DNA of 64,000 nt, taken from positions 26,639,501 through 26,703,500 of the forward strand of contig NC_088345.1 of assembly GCF_036884655.1 (NCBI RefSeq). Reading direction: 5' to 3'. The notes beneath the pieces are model-generated. The model ran no database searches. It had not been told where the DNA came from and saw only the letters and a list, made by a program, of their open reading frames with translations. Below, one piece after another: positions 1 to 12,700 of this stretch. Source of the DNA: Musa acuminata AAA Group. Taxonomy: Eukaryota > Streptophyta > Magnoliopsida > Zingiberales > Musaceae. Each line of letters opens with the position of its first letter. Position 1 is the first letter of the stretch. The translations under genes were made by a program, and so were the position numbers.

Positions 1-3000
1 TAAACTTCTTCAAAAATAAAGTCATTATGAAAAGCACTTTTAACATTCATTTGAAACAACTTAAAATTATTACTACTAGCATAGGCAAGGAACATCCTTA
101 TAGCTACTAATCGTGCTGCAAGAGCGAAGGTCTCTTCATAATCGATACCTTCTTCTTGGTTGAAACCTTGACCACTAATCTAGCCTGGTTTCTAACTACG
201 ATACCAAGTTCATCTTGCTTATTTCTAAAGACCCATTTAGTACCGATAACTAAATGGTCATTTGGCCTCGGAACAAGCTTCCACACCTTATTTCTCTCAA
301 ATTAATTTAACTCATCTTGCATTGTGATGACCCATGAATCATCTTCCAAGGTCTCATTAATGCATTTAGGTTCAATTTGAGAGAGAAAAGCGATGTTTGC
401 ACAAAAATTCTTAAAAGATGAACGAGTTTGAACCCTTTAGATGTGTCTCCTATGATTAGCTCCTTGGGATGAGCATCTATATACTTTCATTCCTTAGGTA
501 AGGATGTTTCGGAAGAAGATGCATCCAAGTTGCTAAGTGAAGAAGGGTATTCATTTAAATTCAAAGTATCAAAATTAAGATCATCATCGAAATCATTTTT
601 TTTAACTTTGGAAACTTTATTAAAAACCACATGAATTGATTCTTCTATAACTAAAGTTCTTTTGTTAAAGGTACAAAAAACTTTAGAAATAAAAGAATAA
701 CAAAAAAAATTCCTTCATTGGATTTTACATCAAGCTTTCCTAATGTGTCTTTTTCATTCAATATAAAGTATTTACATCCAAAAACTTTAAAATATGAAAC
801 ATTGGGTTTTTTATTGTTCCACAACTCATAAAGAGTTTTGGAAAGTAATAGTCTTACTAGAACCCTACTCATGACATAGCATACCGTATTTACGGCTTTG
901 GCCCAAAAATATTTAGGTAGGCTATGTTCATTTAACATGGTTCTAGCCATTTATTGTAAGTTTCTATTCTTTCTTTCTACTACTCCATTTTGTTATGAAT
1001 TTCTTAGAGTAGAGAAGTTGTGGTTGTATCTATTAGATTCATGAAATTCTTGGAAATCATAGTTTCGAAATTTACCACCGTGATCACTTCATATTGACGA
1101 AATCATAATGCCCTTTTCATTTTGAACTAGTTTACAAAACATAGAGAAATATTTAAAGCAATCACTTTTGTGTGTCAAAAAGTAAGTTCATATATATCTA
1201 CTAAAATCATCCACAATGACGAATGCGTATTTGCTACCTCCTAAGTTTGATGTAGCAATTGGTTTGAACAAGTCCATATGGATCAATTGCAAAGGTCTAG
1301 AGGTGCTTATTTGGTTCTTAGGTTTGAAGCTACCTTTTATTTGTTTTCCTAGTTGACATGCATTACACACATTATCTTTGACAAACTTGATATGAGGAAT
1401 TCCTCTTACAAGTTCTTTAGATAAAATTTGAAATATTAGTTTTATGCTAGTATGACCTAATCTCCTATGCCAAAGCCAAGCATCGTCATTCAAAATCGAA
1501 AAGCACATTTCATTACATAGATCATTAATATTGATAGTGTATACTTTATTTTATTTTAAGGCAATCATAGATGTGTTTTTGTATGATTTTTCAATAATAC
1601 AAGTATTATATTCAAATTTAATGATATATTCTTTATCATATAATTGACTAATGCTTAAGAGATTATGCTTTAAGCCATCAACCAATAACATATCTTCAAT
1701 AAAAAAGTTAGATTTGTTACCTATGGTTCCTTTGCCAATGATTTTACCATTGTTGTTGTCTCCGAATGTGACATATCCTTCATCTATGCTAGTGAGCTTA
1801 GAGAATTGAGATGGATCTCCGGTCATATGCCTTGAGCATCCATTATCAAGGTACCATCTCCTGCTCCTAGCTTGTGATGATATATTTTTCGACAAAAAAC
1901 AATGATTTTTAGGTACCCATTTGACCTTGGGTGCCTCAAAAATCGATTTACATAGCTTATCATGTTGCATTAAGCCATTTGAGGTTCTTTTAGGAACCCA
2001 AATCAATTTATGTGGACTACATTTCTTGAATGGATAATAATAAGCTATATGCCCAAATTTATAACAAAAGTTGCATTTGTTTCAAGATGAAACATACAAA
2101 GTAGGGCCTTTAACAAAGGTGGTTGGATTTTGGTGAGAGCTACTCACAAATCCGATTCCACCTTTTTTATGAACGTAACCCTTGTTGGCAAGGATCATGT
2201 TCAAGGACTTGCTACCAACCTTAAATTTTTCTAAAGTTTCTTTGAGTAGCAAGTTTTCCTTTCTAAATATTTCTAGTTCATCACATTTCGTACATGGAGC
2301 TAAACTATTATGCTCAACTTTTAATCTATTGTAATCACTAACAAGAGAATCATACTCCTTTTCAAATAATTTATATTTTTTACTAATTGATTTGCATTCA
2401 TCAAATAAATCATGAAAAGCATTTAATAGTTCATCAAAGGATAAATTTGCATCAAATGAATTCGTTACCTCATCTCCAATGGCCATCAATGCATATTGAG
2501 CAACTTACTCGGTGATGGTAGGCTCCTCTTCTTCGGATGCACTTGAGTCATCGCATGTTGCTTTAAGAGCCTTCTTCTTTGATTATCTCTTCTTGGCTAG
2601 GGAACATTCGCTCTTGTAATGTTCCGGCTTCTTGCATTCATAGCATATTACTTGATCTTTCTTTGGTTCAAATTTATTTTTAATATCATTTTTAAATTTA
2701 TTCCTTTTTATGAATTTTTTGAATTTCCTTGTTAAAAGTATCTAAGTCTTCATCAAAGCCCTCATCACTTTGAGTTTTTTTTCAAGTGATCTTCTTGGGT
2801 TTTTTGTGTCATATCTTTCTTGTTCTTTGGAAGAATGTCCTTAAGCTCTTCATGAGCTTTACAAGTCATCTTATAGGTCATTAGTGACCTAATTAGTTCT
2901 TCGAGAGAAAAATTATTTAGGTCTTTGGCCTCTTGAATGGTTGTGACTTTAGGGTCTCAACTCTTTAGAAGAGATCTTAAAATTTTATTAATAAGTTCAA

Positions 3001-3380
3001 AATCCAAGAAACCTTTACCAAGTCCTTTTAGACCATTGATAACATCCGTAAATCGGGTGTATATGTCTCCAATGGTTTCACTCGGTTTTATTTAAAACAA
3101 CACATAAGTATGCACTAAAAGATTAATTTTTGACTCCTTCACTCTACTAGTGCCTTCATGAGTTACTTCGAATATATACCAAATATCAAAAGTAGTTTCA
3201 CAAATGGACACATGATTAAACTTATTTTTATCGAAGGCACAAAACAAGGTATTCATAGCCTTTACGTTTAAAATGAAAGTCTTCTTCTCCAACTCATTCC
3301 AATCGTTCATCGGAAGAGAAGACTTTTGAAAGTTATTTTCTATAATATTTCATAATTCAAAATCTATTGAAATTAGGAAG
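1..3380 (-). pseudogene. Broken copia gag-pol (RT start, integrase, protease, gag)
   Basis: In minus-strand order: gag N-terminus at 3380-3092 (MNDWNELEKKTF), gag centre at 2489-2082, protease at about 1880-1795 with WYLDNGCSRHMTG, pre-integrase and integrase at 1700-1188 with WLWHRRLGHTSIKLIFQIL and LIHMDLFKPIATS, a further integrase piece at 950-651, and the start of reverse transcriptase at about 330-1. Pieces lie in several frames separated by stops and small indels, so no functional polyprotein is possible. Confidence 0.85.
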
Positions 3381-3521
3381 ATCCTTATTCTAGTCTTCCA
3401 ATATGTGTAATCCATCCCATTGAACATGAACGAACATGTAATTGAATGACCCTCTAGGTTGTCGGCAAATGTCATCTCTCTTGTGTAACCAAATGAGAGT
3501 GAACCTTGCTCTAATACCAAT

Positions 3522-4833
3522 TGTTAGGATCAAGAGCGGCACTAAGAGGGGGTGAATTAATGCAGTAGAAAACTTTCCCGATTTCAAAAAAATATTTGTT
3601 TCAATTAAAATTGATTCCGACAAAAATGGTTTCGATTCAATCCGTTTCGGAGAGAATATGAACTTGAAAGCTTTCATAAAGGTGATCTACAGTAATGTAA
3701 ATTGCATAAATAAAAAGAAAACTAAAATTTAGAGTGGTTCGGTCAATATGACCTACATCCACTTTTGGATTCCTCCTCCGACGAGGTCTCCGACGTCCAC
3801 TAAAGGTCTTCCTTCAATAGGCGAAGGCTAACCACCTTTTATAGTTCTTTCTCCTTTTGTCGGATTTAGGAGACAACCATTACAAGTCTCACTCCTCTTT
3901 CTTGGATGGTTACAAGGCAAAAAGATGAAGGAGGAGAACTATTCAATTTTACAACACTTTAGACTCAAGAACTCAAGATTATGCTAATAGCTTTTGTGCC
4001 CTTTCATGCAGAAAAGGGTAGGGTTTTTATAAGCTACAATGATTTCAAAATTGGAGCCAAAAAATATCTCATCCCGAATTTCTAGGGTACTGACAGTACC
4101 ACCGCCATTACTAGGTAGTACCACCGCTTGACACCTAACATTGGGCGGTACCGTCACTCAGTCTAAGCGGTACCACCACTTGACAAAGCTTGGAGACTGA
4201 GCTCTAGCAGTACCACCACCTGACAGGAGCAGTACCACTGCTCAGTCTGGGTGGTACCATCGCCCAGAAATCCTGGGGCACTACTTTCCAAGCGGTGCCA
4301 TCGCCGACCATGTTTTTAAGGGCTGAATTGGCTGCTCAATTTAGCCCAATTCAACCTTGTTAAGAGCCCAGTTGGCCCCTAATTAAGTTAGTAGTATTAC
4401 CTCTCAATCCTAACTTAATTTATGATCTAACTATAATAATTAAGACATAATTACAGCACTTCTTGTTCCGGTGCATCCATTACTCTTCCGGCGAGCTTCC
4501 AACGTACTTCCGGCGAACATTCGACAAATTCTTAGTAATGTTCCAACGGACTCCCGGCAAGCTCTTGGACTTTACGACGGTCTTCTTAGCGAGTTTCGAT
4601 GAGTTTTTTTGACAAGCTCTTGGATTTCACGGTTGGTTCCGACAGAACTTTCGACGAACGTCCGGACTTCTGATGAACACTCGAACTCCTAATAAGATCT
4701 CGATCTTGACTTTGATACAATACCTGCTTTATGTCTTATTGCTATCGTAATTAATCCTACACACTTTTCTCAATATATAGATTAGATCAAACAAATTACA
4801 ATTGACTTCATCATCAAAATCCAAGATTCAACC
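3522..4833 (-). repeat. Sirevirus 5' LTR with GGTACC palindrome cluster
   Basis: About 1.3 kb, from TGTTAGGATCAAGAGC to GATTCAAC in plus orientation; the terminal CA has decayed. At 4090-4310 it holds repeated units such as GCGGTACCACCGC. The tract CTCTAATACCAA just outside is the decayed PBS. The same LTR ends recur at 42143, 43102 and 50866. Confidence 0.8.
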
Positions 4834-6618
4834 GGATCGACTAATAATATAAGAAATGTTTCATCACCATAAAAGAATTCATCGATAAAGTGATGTGTAA
4901 GCTGATCCTGCTTGACATATGTCAAGTCATCCTTAGGAGCCTCTACTTATAGAATTAAGATGTTGTTTATTTTTTGTCAATCCTAAAAATATCAAATCCA
5001 AAAGGATGGAAGGAAGTTTCTGTCACTCAAGATCCAATTGGTTCTATAAAAGACTTGACATTAGCCGACCAAACAAAAAGGATAGTGAATGCTTGCTGAA
5101 AGCTCGTGACTCTTACTTTGGCATGCAAAGAACTAAAATATATTTTTAACACTAGAGAAGAGATAGAGAAATCAAAAAGAACAATAGCAAGTTTGAAGTA
5201 CCAAGAAGTCCAACAAAGCCCACAAGTTAATAGGTTAACAACAAAAGAGAACCCTCATCAAAACAGCATGATAATACCGATCACATTGACAAACCAAAGC
5301 AAAACCTGGAAAGAGTAGAAGTCTCAAAGCAAGATTTAATGGGATGTGAACCTCCCTAACTCGGAGAATCATAATTAGGGATGATCTAGAAGAGTTAGAG
5401 CCAAATTCTAATTTGGCCAAATTAGAGTTTCACTAGGACTCCACTTCGATCCTAATCAAACTAAATTAGAATCAAACTAGAATCTGGAGCTCAAAGATCA
5501 TATTCAAGTCAACTTTAAACATTAAATACATTAGGACTCTCCAAATTCTAAAGACATTAAGACTCTCTAAGTCTTAATGCAGCTTGACCTCACCTCATTC
5601 CTCAACTATAAAAAGAGGAAAGCCTCATCTAAAACACTGCAAAGTAATCAAAGTCATAACCCCCTCGTAGCCAATCTTAAGCTGAGAGGAGAAGAAAGAA
5701 GAGAAGAAGAGAGGAGAGTCCTATCTACGGTATTGGGTCAATATTGAACTGGATCACTCACCTTTATATACTATGATACAAAAGACGATTTTTAGGTAGA
5801 TTGAACTGCGCTGTCACATATTCTAACATCATCTATGTTTACACCGTTGAATGCAATGTATCATTTGATTATACACTTGATGGGATGAATCATTTGAACC
5901 TTTTTGATTTCCTTATCAAGGAATAAAATGATCCTTGAGAAAGGCAATGGACCTTACTATAACACCACCTCCTATATGTGGTGGAATCCGGTGTGTTGTT
6001 AGTACAATTAGACAATATTATGAGATATTTTAGTCCAATTAGCCTTCCACATTGAGCTAGAGAGGTTTTACAGGTCAGTAGAGTAATCATGTTAGCCAAT
6101 CTATCTTATCGGAGAGTGATGATTGATTATTATGCCAAAGAAAGTTGCAAGTACCTTACAAATTTATATTATTATCAATGACATAAAATGACACAAAAAT
6201 ATCAAATAAGATTTTAAACATTCAATCTTTGATAAATTAATCTGGTACATCACCACCATAGTAAATATGTTTTTTTGTTTTTTAATGATTTTTAATACAC
6301 TATTACCGTCTCAGTCCAACAAAATGTCTTAAAAACCTTGCTTTCATCATTAAATCTCCAAGTCCCCCATTCTTATTATTTTTAACTGTTTCACATCCAC
6401 TTTGTTAATTTTATCTGAATAATGCACATCTCCCAACTGAGGCACCAGACAACAAAAAGAAAACATTACAACAATATCTGACTTGACTACCTCTAGAAGC
6501 AATAAACTCACAAAAGAGAGTTCCTTGTCTGTAATAAAGAAAAAAAATAAAACAATAATTAACAAAATATCTTGAAAGACCAAATTCCTTCTCTTTGACT
6601 GACCAACGTCACCATTAA
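4834..6618. other. 3' flank of host gene; one LTR-like segment
   Basis: No convincing coding region. 5380-5760 looks like a retroelement LTR or promoter: short repeats of CTAATT and ACTCTC, then CTATAAAAAGAGG near 5608-5620 and a purine-rich tract. Part of it (ATTAAGACTCTCTAAGTC near 5566) matches the opposite strand near 16550. The small frames here are short and show no motif. 5760-6618 is AT-rich and otherwise featureless. Confidence 0.4.
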
Positions 6619-6786
6619 CTAGTGGCAGAATCTTTGATCTTGAGGTGGTACAAGTCTCCATGCGAGATGCATGACATCAACATTTATGTAAGGGTGCAGA
6701 TCCCACATCAGACAGTAGCTTTCTAGTTCTGGTGAGGATGTTTTAAGGTTGAGAGCCCGAACAATGTTTTTCTGCAACAATTCCAG
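6619..6786 (-). CDS. Host gene exon 7 (stop codon)
   Basis: 168 bp following a CTGACAG acceptor. It encodes [20 protein letters not shown] then [20 protein letters not shown] and the C-terminus, ending in TAG at 6621-6619. This is the most conserved-looking part of the protein (Trp, Tyr and Cys rich). Confidence 0.85.
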   Translation of the reverse strand: MELLQKNIVRALNLKTSSPELESYCLMWDLHPYINVDVMHLAWRLVPPQDQRFCH

Positions 6787-9700
6787 CTGTCAGATAAGAA
6801 TGTCTTAAGTATAACAAATATTACAAACATGTGGATCCATTTACCTGCATATCACAGTCAAGCTTCAGCATGTGACTGATGACCCTCATTATAATGACCT
6901 GTGATATTGTTTCCTCCTAGTAAAGTAACAAAGCACAAAACATAATTTTTCTGGCCAAGTATATGGAAGCAAATGCACAAAGCAAAAAATGTTAATTTCA
7001 TGGGAATATAATAAAAATTATTAATTTGAACACTTGATTACCTTTTTTTTACATCTCTCCTTGGGTTACATGTGATGTCCCGCATCACTGGTATAAGCAC
7101 TTTATTTTTCCTTCATTTTATGATTATACAATTTAAAGACCTCAACAGTGAAAATGATTTCGTTCTTCTTGAAAATATCTTTTCTAAGCACTAGGAGGAG
7201 GGAACTCAAAGTTTTGACAAAGTTTACTCGGTTTTTTTCTCAAGAATTCTTGCTCCTTTCTTATTGCCCAAGTGGGGTATTCATAGGCCTCAAATGGTTT
7301 CAAAAATAGAGTCAAAAATTCAAATTTCCGACTATTCCATGTACGGGTGGTACCACCGCCTACAACCTGACACTATGTCACAGACTTGGTTAGTTTTGCC
7401 TAAGTCGTGCAACACCTTTGCGTGTCCGTCCGCAAAGGTCAACCTCCCCGAAACCTCCTATGGTCCCTTAGAACCTACAAAAGAAAAAACAGGTTAGAGA
7501 AAACGCTTCACTCGGGATCCACAAGCAATCATTTCAGGAAATACTTCATAACCAATGCAAATTACAAAAAGACTTCAAAGGATCCAAAATGATCTACTAC
7601 AGACCGAAATCTCCCACAAGTGTCCACATGACACAACCTTTATTTACAAGCTTAAAATGGCCACCAAACCCAACTAACTTGGGATTGTTAAGCATTCGAT
7701 CGTCCCTCTACATGTTGTGTAAAGCATGAACAAACCAAAAGACACGGACATACATGAGCATTACATGAAACACCCTGTTTACAGTTTTGTCTGTGACATT
7801 CTCCCCCACTTATTCCTTCAACGTCCTCGTCGAAGCCTTTGTCGACACTATAACTCCCTGCCTTTGTTGAGACTTCAATCTTCTGCTCCAATTGCATGCG
7901 CCTCTTAGGTCCCAGTTGCTCTCCGCTGCTGTTGTTGAATAGTCGAACTTTTGATCCGCCATGCTATTTCAATTCTCCAATGACTCTTGACTCTAATGTG
8001 GGGTTGGTTGAGTTGTGTTGATCCCTATTAGTTCCTACGGATCCTTCAGATGAAGGAAAAGACCATCTTACTATGCGTTAGTCTCTCGAATTTCTCATGC
8101 TGCTTGAATTGGGTGGATGCTTGTTGGAGTTTTAACGAGCATCGCCTCGCAAACTTTTGAAGTTTTGGGTTCTTCCTCCACAAAATTTACCCATCGACTC
8201 TTCTTTCACTTGGTTGTCACTTCTAAGTAGATTTGCATTACTTCCGCTTTCGATTGGCATTCTGTCGGGAAATGAAGTGGATAATCTACTCTTAGTAGCA
8301 CTGATCTCCATTAGTGAGGATTTGATAACTATTGTCTTCCATTTGGTTTCTTTGAATATGTGCAGAGCTCCTCTGTTGGATAGATCAGAGAATTTGGGTA
8401 CTCAGTTTCGCCCATTCTCTTAAGAGTTGAGAAGGCAAAGTTTACTTGACTTCGCCCACCTCCTCGAGTGTTGTACTTCATTCATCGAGCTAGTTACTAG
8501 CTTTCGCTTGCTTTTTGCTCATACTTCTGAAGCACTTGAAGTGTTTGCACTCCTTGCGTTGTGTTAGTTACTGTGATTCACCTTCCCAATGCCATCGAAC
8601 TTCTGAAATGCAAGAAGTTCTCACCCCAACTTGGAGTAAGTCTCTAATAGTTTTGGTCATCTCTGGAATTGTACTGTCTTCTTCATCAACCCCACCGCCT
8701 ACTCCACTGAGTAGCAAAGGTACAGCACCGCATACGATCTACTTCGTTCCTTGGTCGTGCACTCTTGCATCGGCCTGAAGTCCTTCACTTTCGGCTATCT
8801 TGATGAGAAGCTCATTGACACTAGTCTTACGAAGTTCCCTGGCCTCTGTCCTTCAACCTTATCTTGCTACTTAGAGTTTGCCTCTGTATTCTCCACCTCC
8901 TCGGCCCCTTTCACGACCAAGTGCTCTCCCCCCCCATGAGAGTAAGGGATCGATGACTTCATGGAAGTCCCGCCTCTGCGGTACTAATCGTCGCTTTCTC
9001 GCCCCTTTCGACCCCCTGCTTCAATACCTCTATGTCCTCCATGCAGTTCCCCCTTGGTCGATGGAAAGACAGACTACAACTCTCATGCATGGCCTCTGCC
9101 ATCATATTGCACGATTCGCACTGATTCTGTTCTCCTTAGCTTTCTTGATAGCAACATTCGCTTACTTGACCATGTCCTCTAACTTGTCGGGCTCCCTTAA
9201 GCGAATATGGGCTTTAGAGTAGTCCAACTCTCCAATCGCTCTGATCATACCTTTGCATGATCAAGTCCCTCCCATAGGACTCACTGGTACTTGCATTCGA
9301 ACTTTTCTCTCGGTGGTACACAGCCCTCATAAGCTGATGACCAAGGCTTTCATTCGATGCACACGCATGGAAGACCCGCCTTTGCGGTACCATGGCTTTC
9401 ACTCCTTGAATCCATAGCCTTTCTTGTCGTCGTGTTGTTCACCGAAGTGGAGCTCCCAATAGCTCCCGATCATACCTCCGTACGATATAATCCCTCACGG
9501 GACTAGATTCGTGTGTAATGCATTGCCACGAACTATTCCACCACAATCTGCTGCACTATGTCGTCTCTTAGTGACGTCTACATTGCATTCTGATCCTTGT
9601 GGGATGAACTCGGATTATGAACCCTTTATATGTGATCTCTGCCAACACATCGCAAGGCCTCTTCCACCTTCAATTGTGTTCGCTCCTTTGGCAATCGACC

Positions 9701-12700
9701 TTCGTCCACCCGCTCTCGGGTTACACCCAAACGAAGCACCACTCTAGGATAGTCTGTCGCCTAGTAGCTCTCGAAGTACACCGACTTCGCTGAAATTGGT
9801 GCACCATTGTTTGGATCCTGGGCCTCTACCCTTACTAGCATAATCTCCGCTATGCACCACTCCCTTCATGGGAACTTGAATGGCAGCACTGTCATATATT
9901 CTTCAATAGTACCCGCCTTCGCATCCTCTTGCCCCGTGCCAAGGTCTTCTAAACCCAACTTCGTCTCCGTAAGTTGAGTCGTCTCAGTTCCTCTATCAAA
10001 TGCTTCTTTGAGGTAAGATGCATGTGCCTCGAAGCTACCATCGTCTTTTGCACCATGCAGGATGAGCCCACTCCATCAGAATGAGGGACCCATGGAATGA
10101 CATGATCCCGCTCTTTCCGCTGCAAGAGTTCATGTTCTTCATCTCTGTCCAAGGAAAATTCTGTGCCTCCACTCCATATTTCATCTTATATGTCAACTAC
10201 CTTTATACGGCTTGGGTACTTCGCCAAGTTACACCCAAGTTGCTCTGCTTCTCGATTTGTATTAAGTTGATAATGGTCCTCACGCCCACCATTCCACGGG
10301 TCAGTCCTCCATTAAGTCTGATCTTCATATCGACTCTACATGTACCTTTATCTTGTGTTACCTTGGGTCACTCCCCCACTTGATCTCGCAATGCATTATC
10401 TCAAGCAAGATCATACGACGACTCTTCATCGCTCGCTCAGTCCGTTGAGTTTTGTGAAGTTGTTTTGAGGTACTCCTCAACATGTGCAGTTCGTCGCACA
10501 TGGTTCTCCCTCTAGAGAGCTGGGACTTATCCCTCTTGGATATCTGTCCCGTTGGAGCAACTTCTCTCTTTGCTTCCATCTCTATGAAAGTTTTGAAGAC
10601 CACCATCCCCTTCGATTACTCCTTGCTGAACAAACTGTGCATTGTTCTGCCTCCCACAAATGCACTTGCTATATTGTAACTTCACGTCAATACTTCCCCT
10701 CGCTGAACCTCTCAAGGCCTAGCAACATGCTGAACTCACTGCATACTTCAGCCTCCTACGGACGTATCCTTCTCATGCTGAAGAGAAAGTTTCAATGCTC
10801 CATGGCATCGAGTTTCAGTCACCTTGAGATGGCTACGAACATTCCATCATTCGTATACAAGCCCTTGCATGAGTACCGAATTCTTCGAGTTAACAATTCC
10901 CCTCAACTCTGTGAGCTTTGCACAACTCTTTCGGTCGCTGAACAACCCATTCCACCTTACATGGTCTCATCCTTTACCAAGTGTCTCGCTTGCCTTGAGC
11001 ACCATCAAGTATGGTTGCCAACGTTGAACTGTAGCTCAAACTCAGCCATCCCAACCTTTGTGCGCTATGCATTCTTCCCGGCTTGCCTGTCCTCGTGGTG
11101 CCTTTTGCACGAAGGGTTAGTCATTCCTCTGAATGCCAATCTCAGATACCCGCTCCTCTAAGCGACTCTTTTTCCCTACATCTTCATGCTCGTTTTCCCC
11201 TCAAACGGCCGCACGTGCCTGGCTGCCCTCAACGCAACCCCACTAGGTCCCCCACATTTGCATGTCAAGTGTTTCTATGAGTGCTTATCCTGCTCTGATA
11301 CCATCTGTCATTAACTTAGCTGGTTTTGCTTAAGTCTTGCGACGCCCTTACATGTCCGTCCAGAAAGGTCAGCCTCCCCGAAACCTCCTATGGTCCCTCA
11401 AGACCTACAAAAGATAAAATTGGTTAGAGAAAGCGCCTCACTTGGGATCCACAAACAATTATTTCAAGAAACACTTAACCAATGCAAATTACAAAAAGAC
11501 TTCACAAGCTCTGAACGGTCGCACAACAAAGGATCTAAAATGGTCCACTACAGACCGAGATCTCCCACAAGTGTCCATATAATAACCTTTATTTACAAGC
11601 CTAAAATGGCCACCAAGCCCAACTAACTTGGGGCTATTAAGCCTTCAACCGTCCCTCTACATGCTGTGTAAAGCATGAACAAACCAAAAAACACAAACAT
11701 ACATGAGCATTACATTAAACACCTTGTTTATAATTTTGTCTGTGACAACTAGGTGATACCACCGCCTAGTCTAGTGGTACCACCGCCTGACAGTCTCGGA
11801 GATCGGATTTTTTGAGTTTTCCAACTCATAAGCGGTTCCACCGCCTGTTTTGGCGATGCCATCGCCTGTTCTGACGGTGCCACCGCTTGACCCAACTTTT
11901 GAGTCATTGAATGAGCCTCCCAATGAGCCCAAATCAATCTCAATTAAGGCTCAATTGGCCTCTAATTGAGTTAGCATAATTATACCAAAAGCTAACTCAA
12001 TTAACCCCCTAAACTACTTCGATCTTAGATAAATGATTATAAAGCATGAATCCTTTGTCCAGCATGTCATTGGTTCATCTGGCACTTCGTCCGATCCTTC
12101 GACACATTGTCCTCTCCTTCAACGTATTGCCCAATCGACATGTTGACTCTTATAACTTCCAATCTTCTTGGTGCAATGTCCGATCCTTTAGTCCGATACC
12201 CAAATTCATGACACGAAACCTACTGCCGACAAATCGACCGATCCTTTAGCCCGACGTCCAATCTTCTGACATGTTCACTCTGGCCCAACATTTGATTCCT
12301 CTTGCTTTAATCAATTTGTCTCTCCTTGATCGAAACTGGTCCTACATCACTCAAAACGCAAATTAGATCATAAACTTATTAATTGATTTTATCATCAAAA
12401 TCCGAGATTCAACATGATATTTCGAGTACAAATACCAAGCATTGAAGCTTATACATATGTACCAACAAAAGTTAAAACAAATAATAAATGTACAAAATTT
12501 TGTTACCTAATAACCTTGTAATCAAGAATCCAATTTTGCCCGATTCAATTCATACCAACCGGTCTACAAGTGCGAGACTCAAAGTAAGATGTGGACTGCC
12601 ACCATTTCAGGCAATTCCATCCAGTTTTTCTTCTTTTTTTCTTTTTTTTCTTCCTAACATGCGGCCTGAGTTTCTTTATTTTAACATGATTAAACCAAAC

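Larger units (their letters stand above)
1..4833 (-). mobile_element. Decayed Sirevirus-type Ty1/copia element, 3' part outside window
   Basis: A copia element read on the minus strand: 5' LTR at 3522-4833, PBS-like tract complementary to initiator tRNA-Met at about 3509-3520, then gag, protease, integrase and the start of reverse transcriptase running off the window at base 1. It aligns piece by piece with the better copy at 42143-51131. Many stops and frameshifts show long inactivity. The LTR begins TGTTAGGATC in the plus direction and carries clustered GGTACC palindromes, a Sirevirus-like trait. Confidence 0.85.
7376..11747 (-). mobile_element. Coding-free LTR retrotransposon (LARD-like)
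   Basis: LTRs at 7376-7798 (3') and 11306-11747 (5') both run TGTCA to GTGACA. Next to the left LTR is a polypurine tract (minus strand AAGTGGGGGAGAA); next to the right LTR a PBS for initiator Met tRNA (minus strand TGGTATCAGAGCA, 11303-11291). ACTA flanks both ends (7372-7375 and 11748-11751). The 3.5-kb interior has no gag or pol motif on either strand; the longest frame (10484-11161, plus) is antisense to the element and has no recognisable domain. Its polypurine tract matches that of the chromovirus at 22480. Confidence 0.8.
7190..12414 (-). repeat. Sirevirus LTR remnant, split by a second element
   Basis: Two parts, about 7190-7375 and 11748-12414, join into one Sirevirus LTR. The left part has the GGTATTCATAGGCC stretch also seen in LTRs near 42950 and 43915, and the exact palindrome GGTGGTACCACC at 7346-7357. 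The right part ends AGATTCAACA at 12414. The left end is not clear. No internal region adjoins it, so it is probably a truncated solo LTR. Confidence 0.65.

Noticed and set aside
10484..11161. A 225-codon plus-strand frame
   Set aside because: It lies antisense within a coding-free LTR element, its translation has no motif, and the corresponding stretch in the second copy (17920-18600) is broken into several frames.
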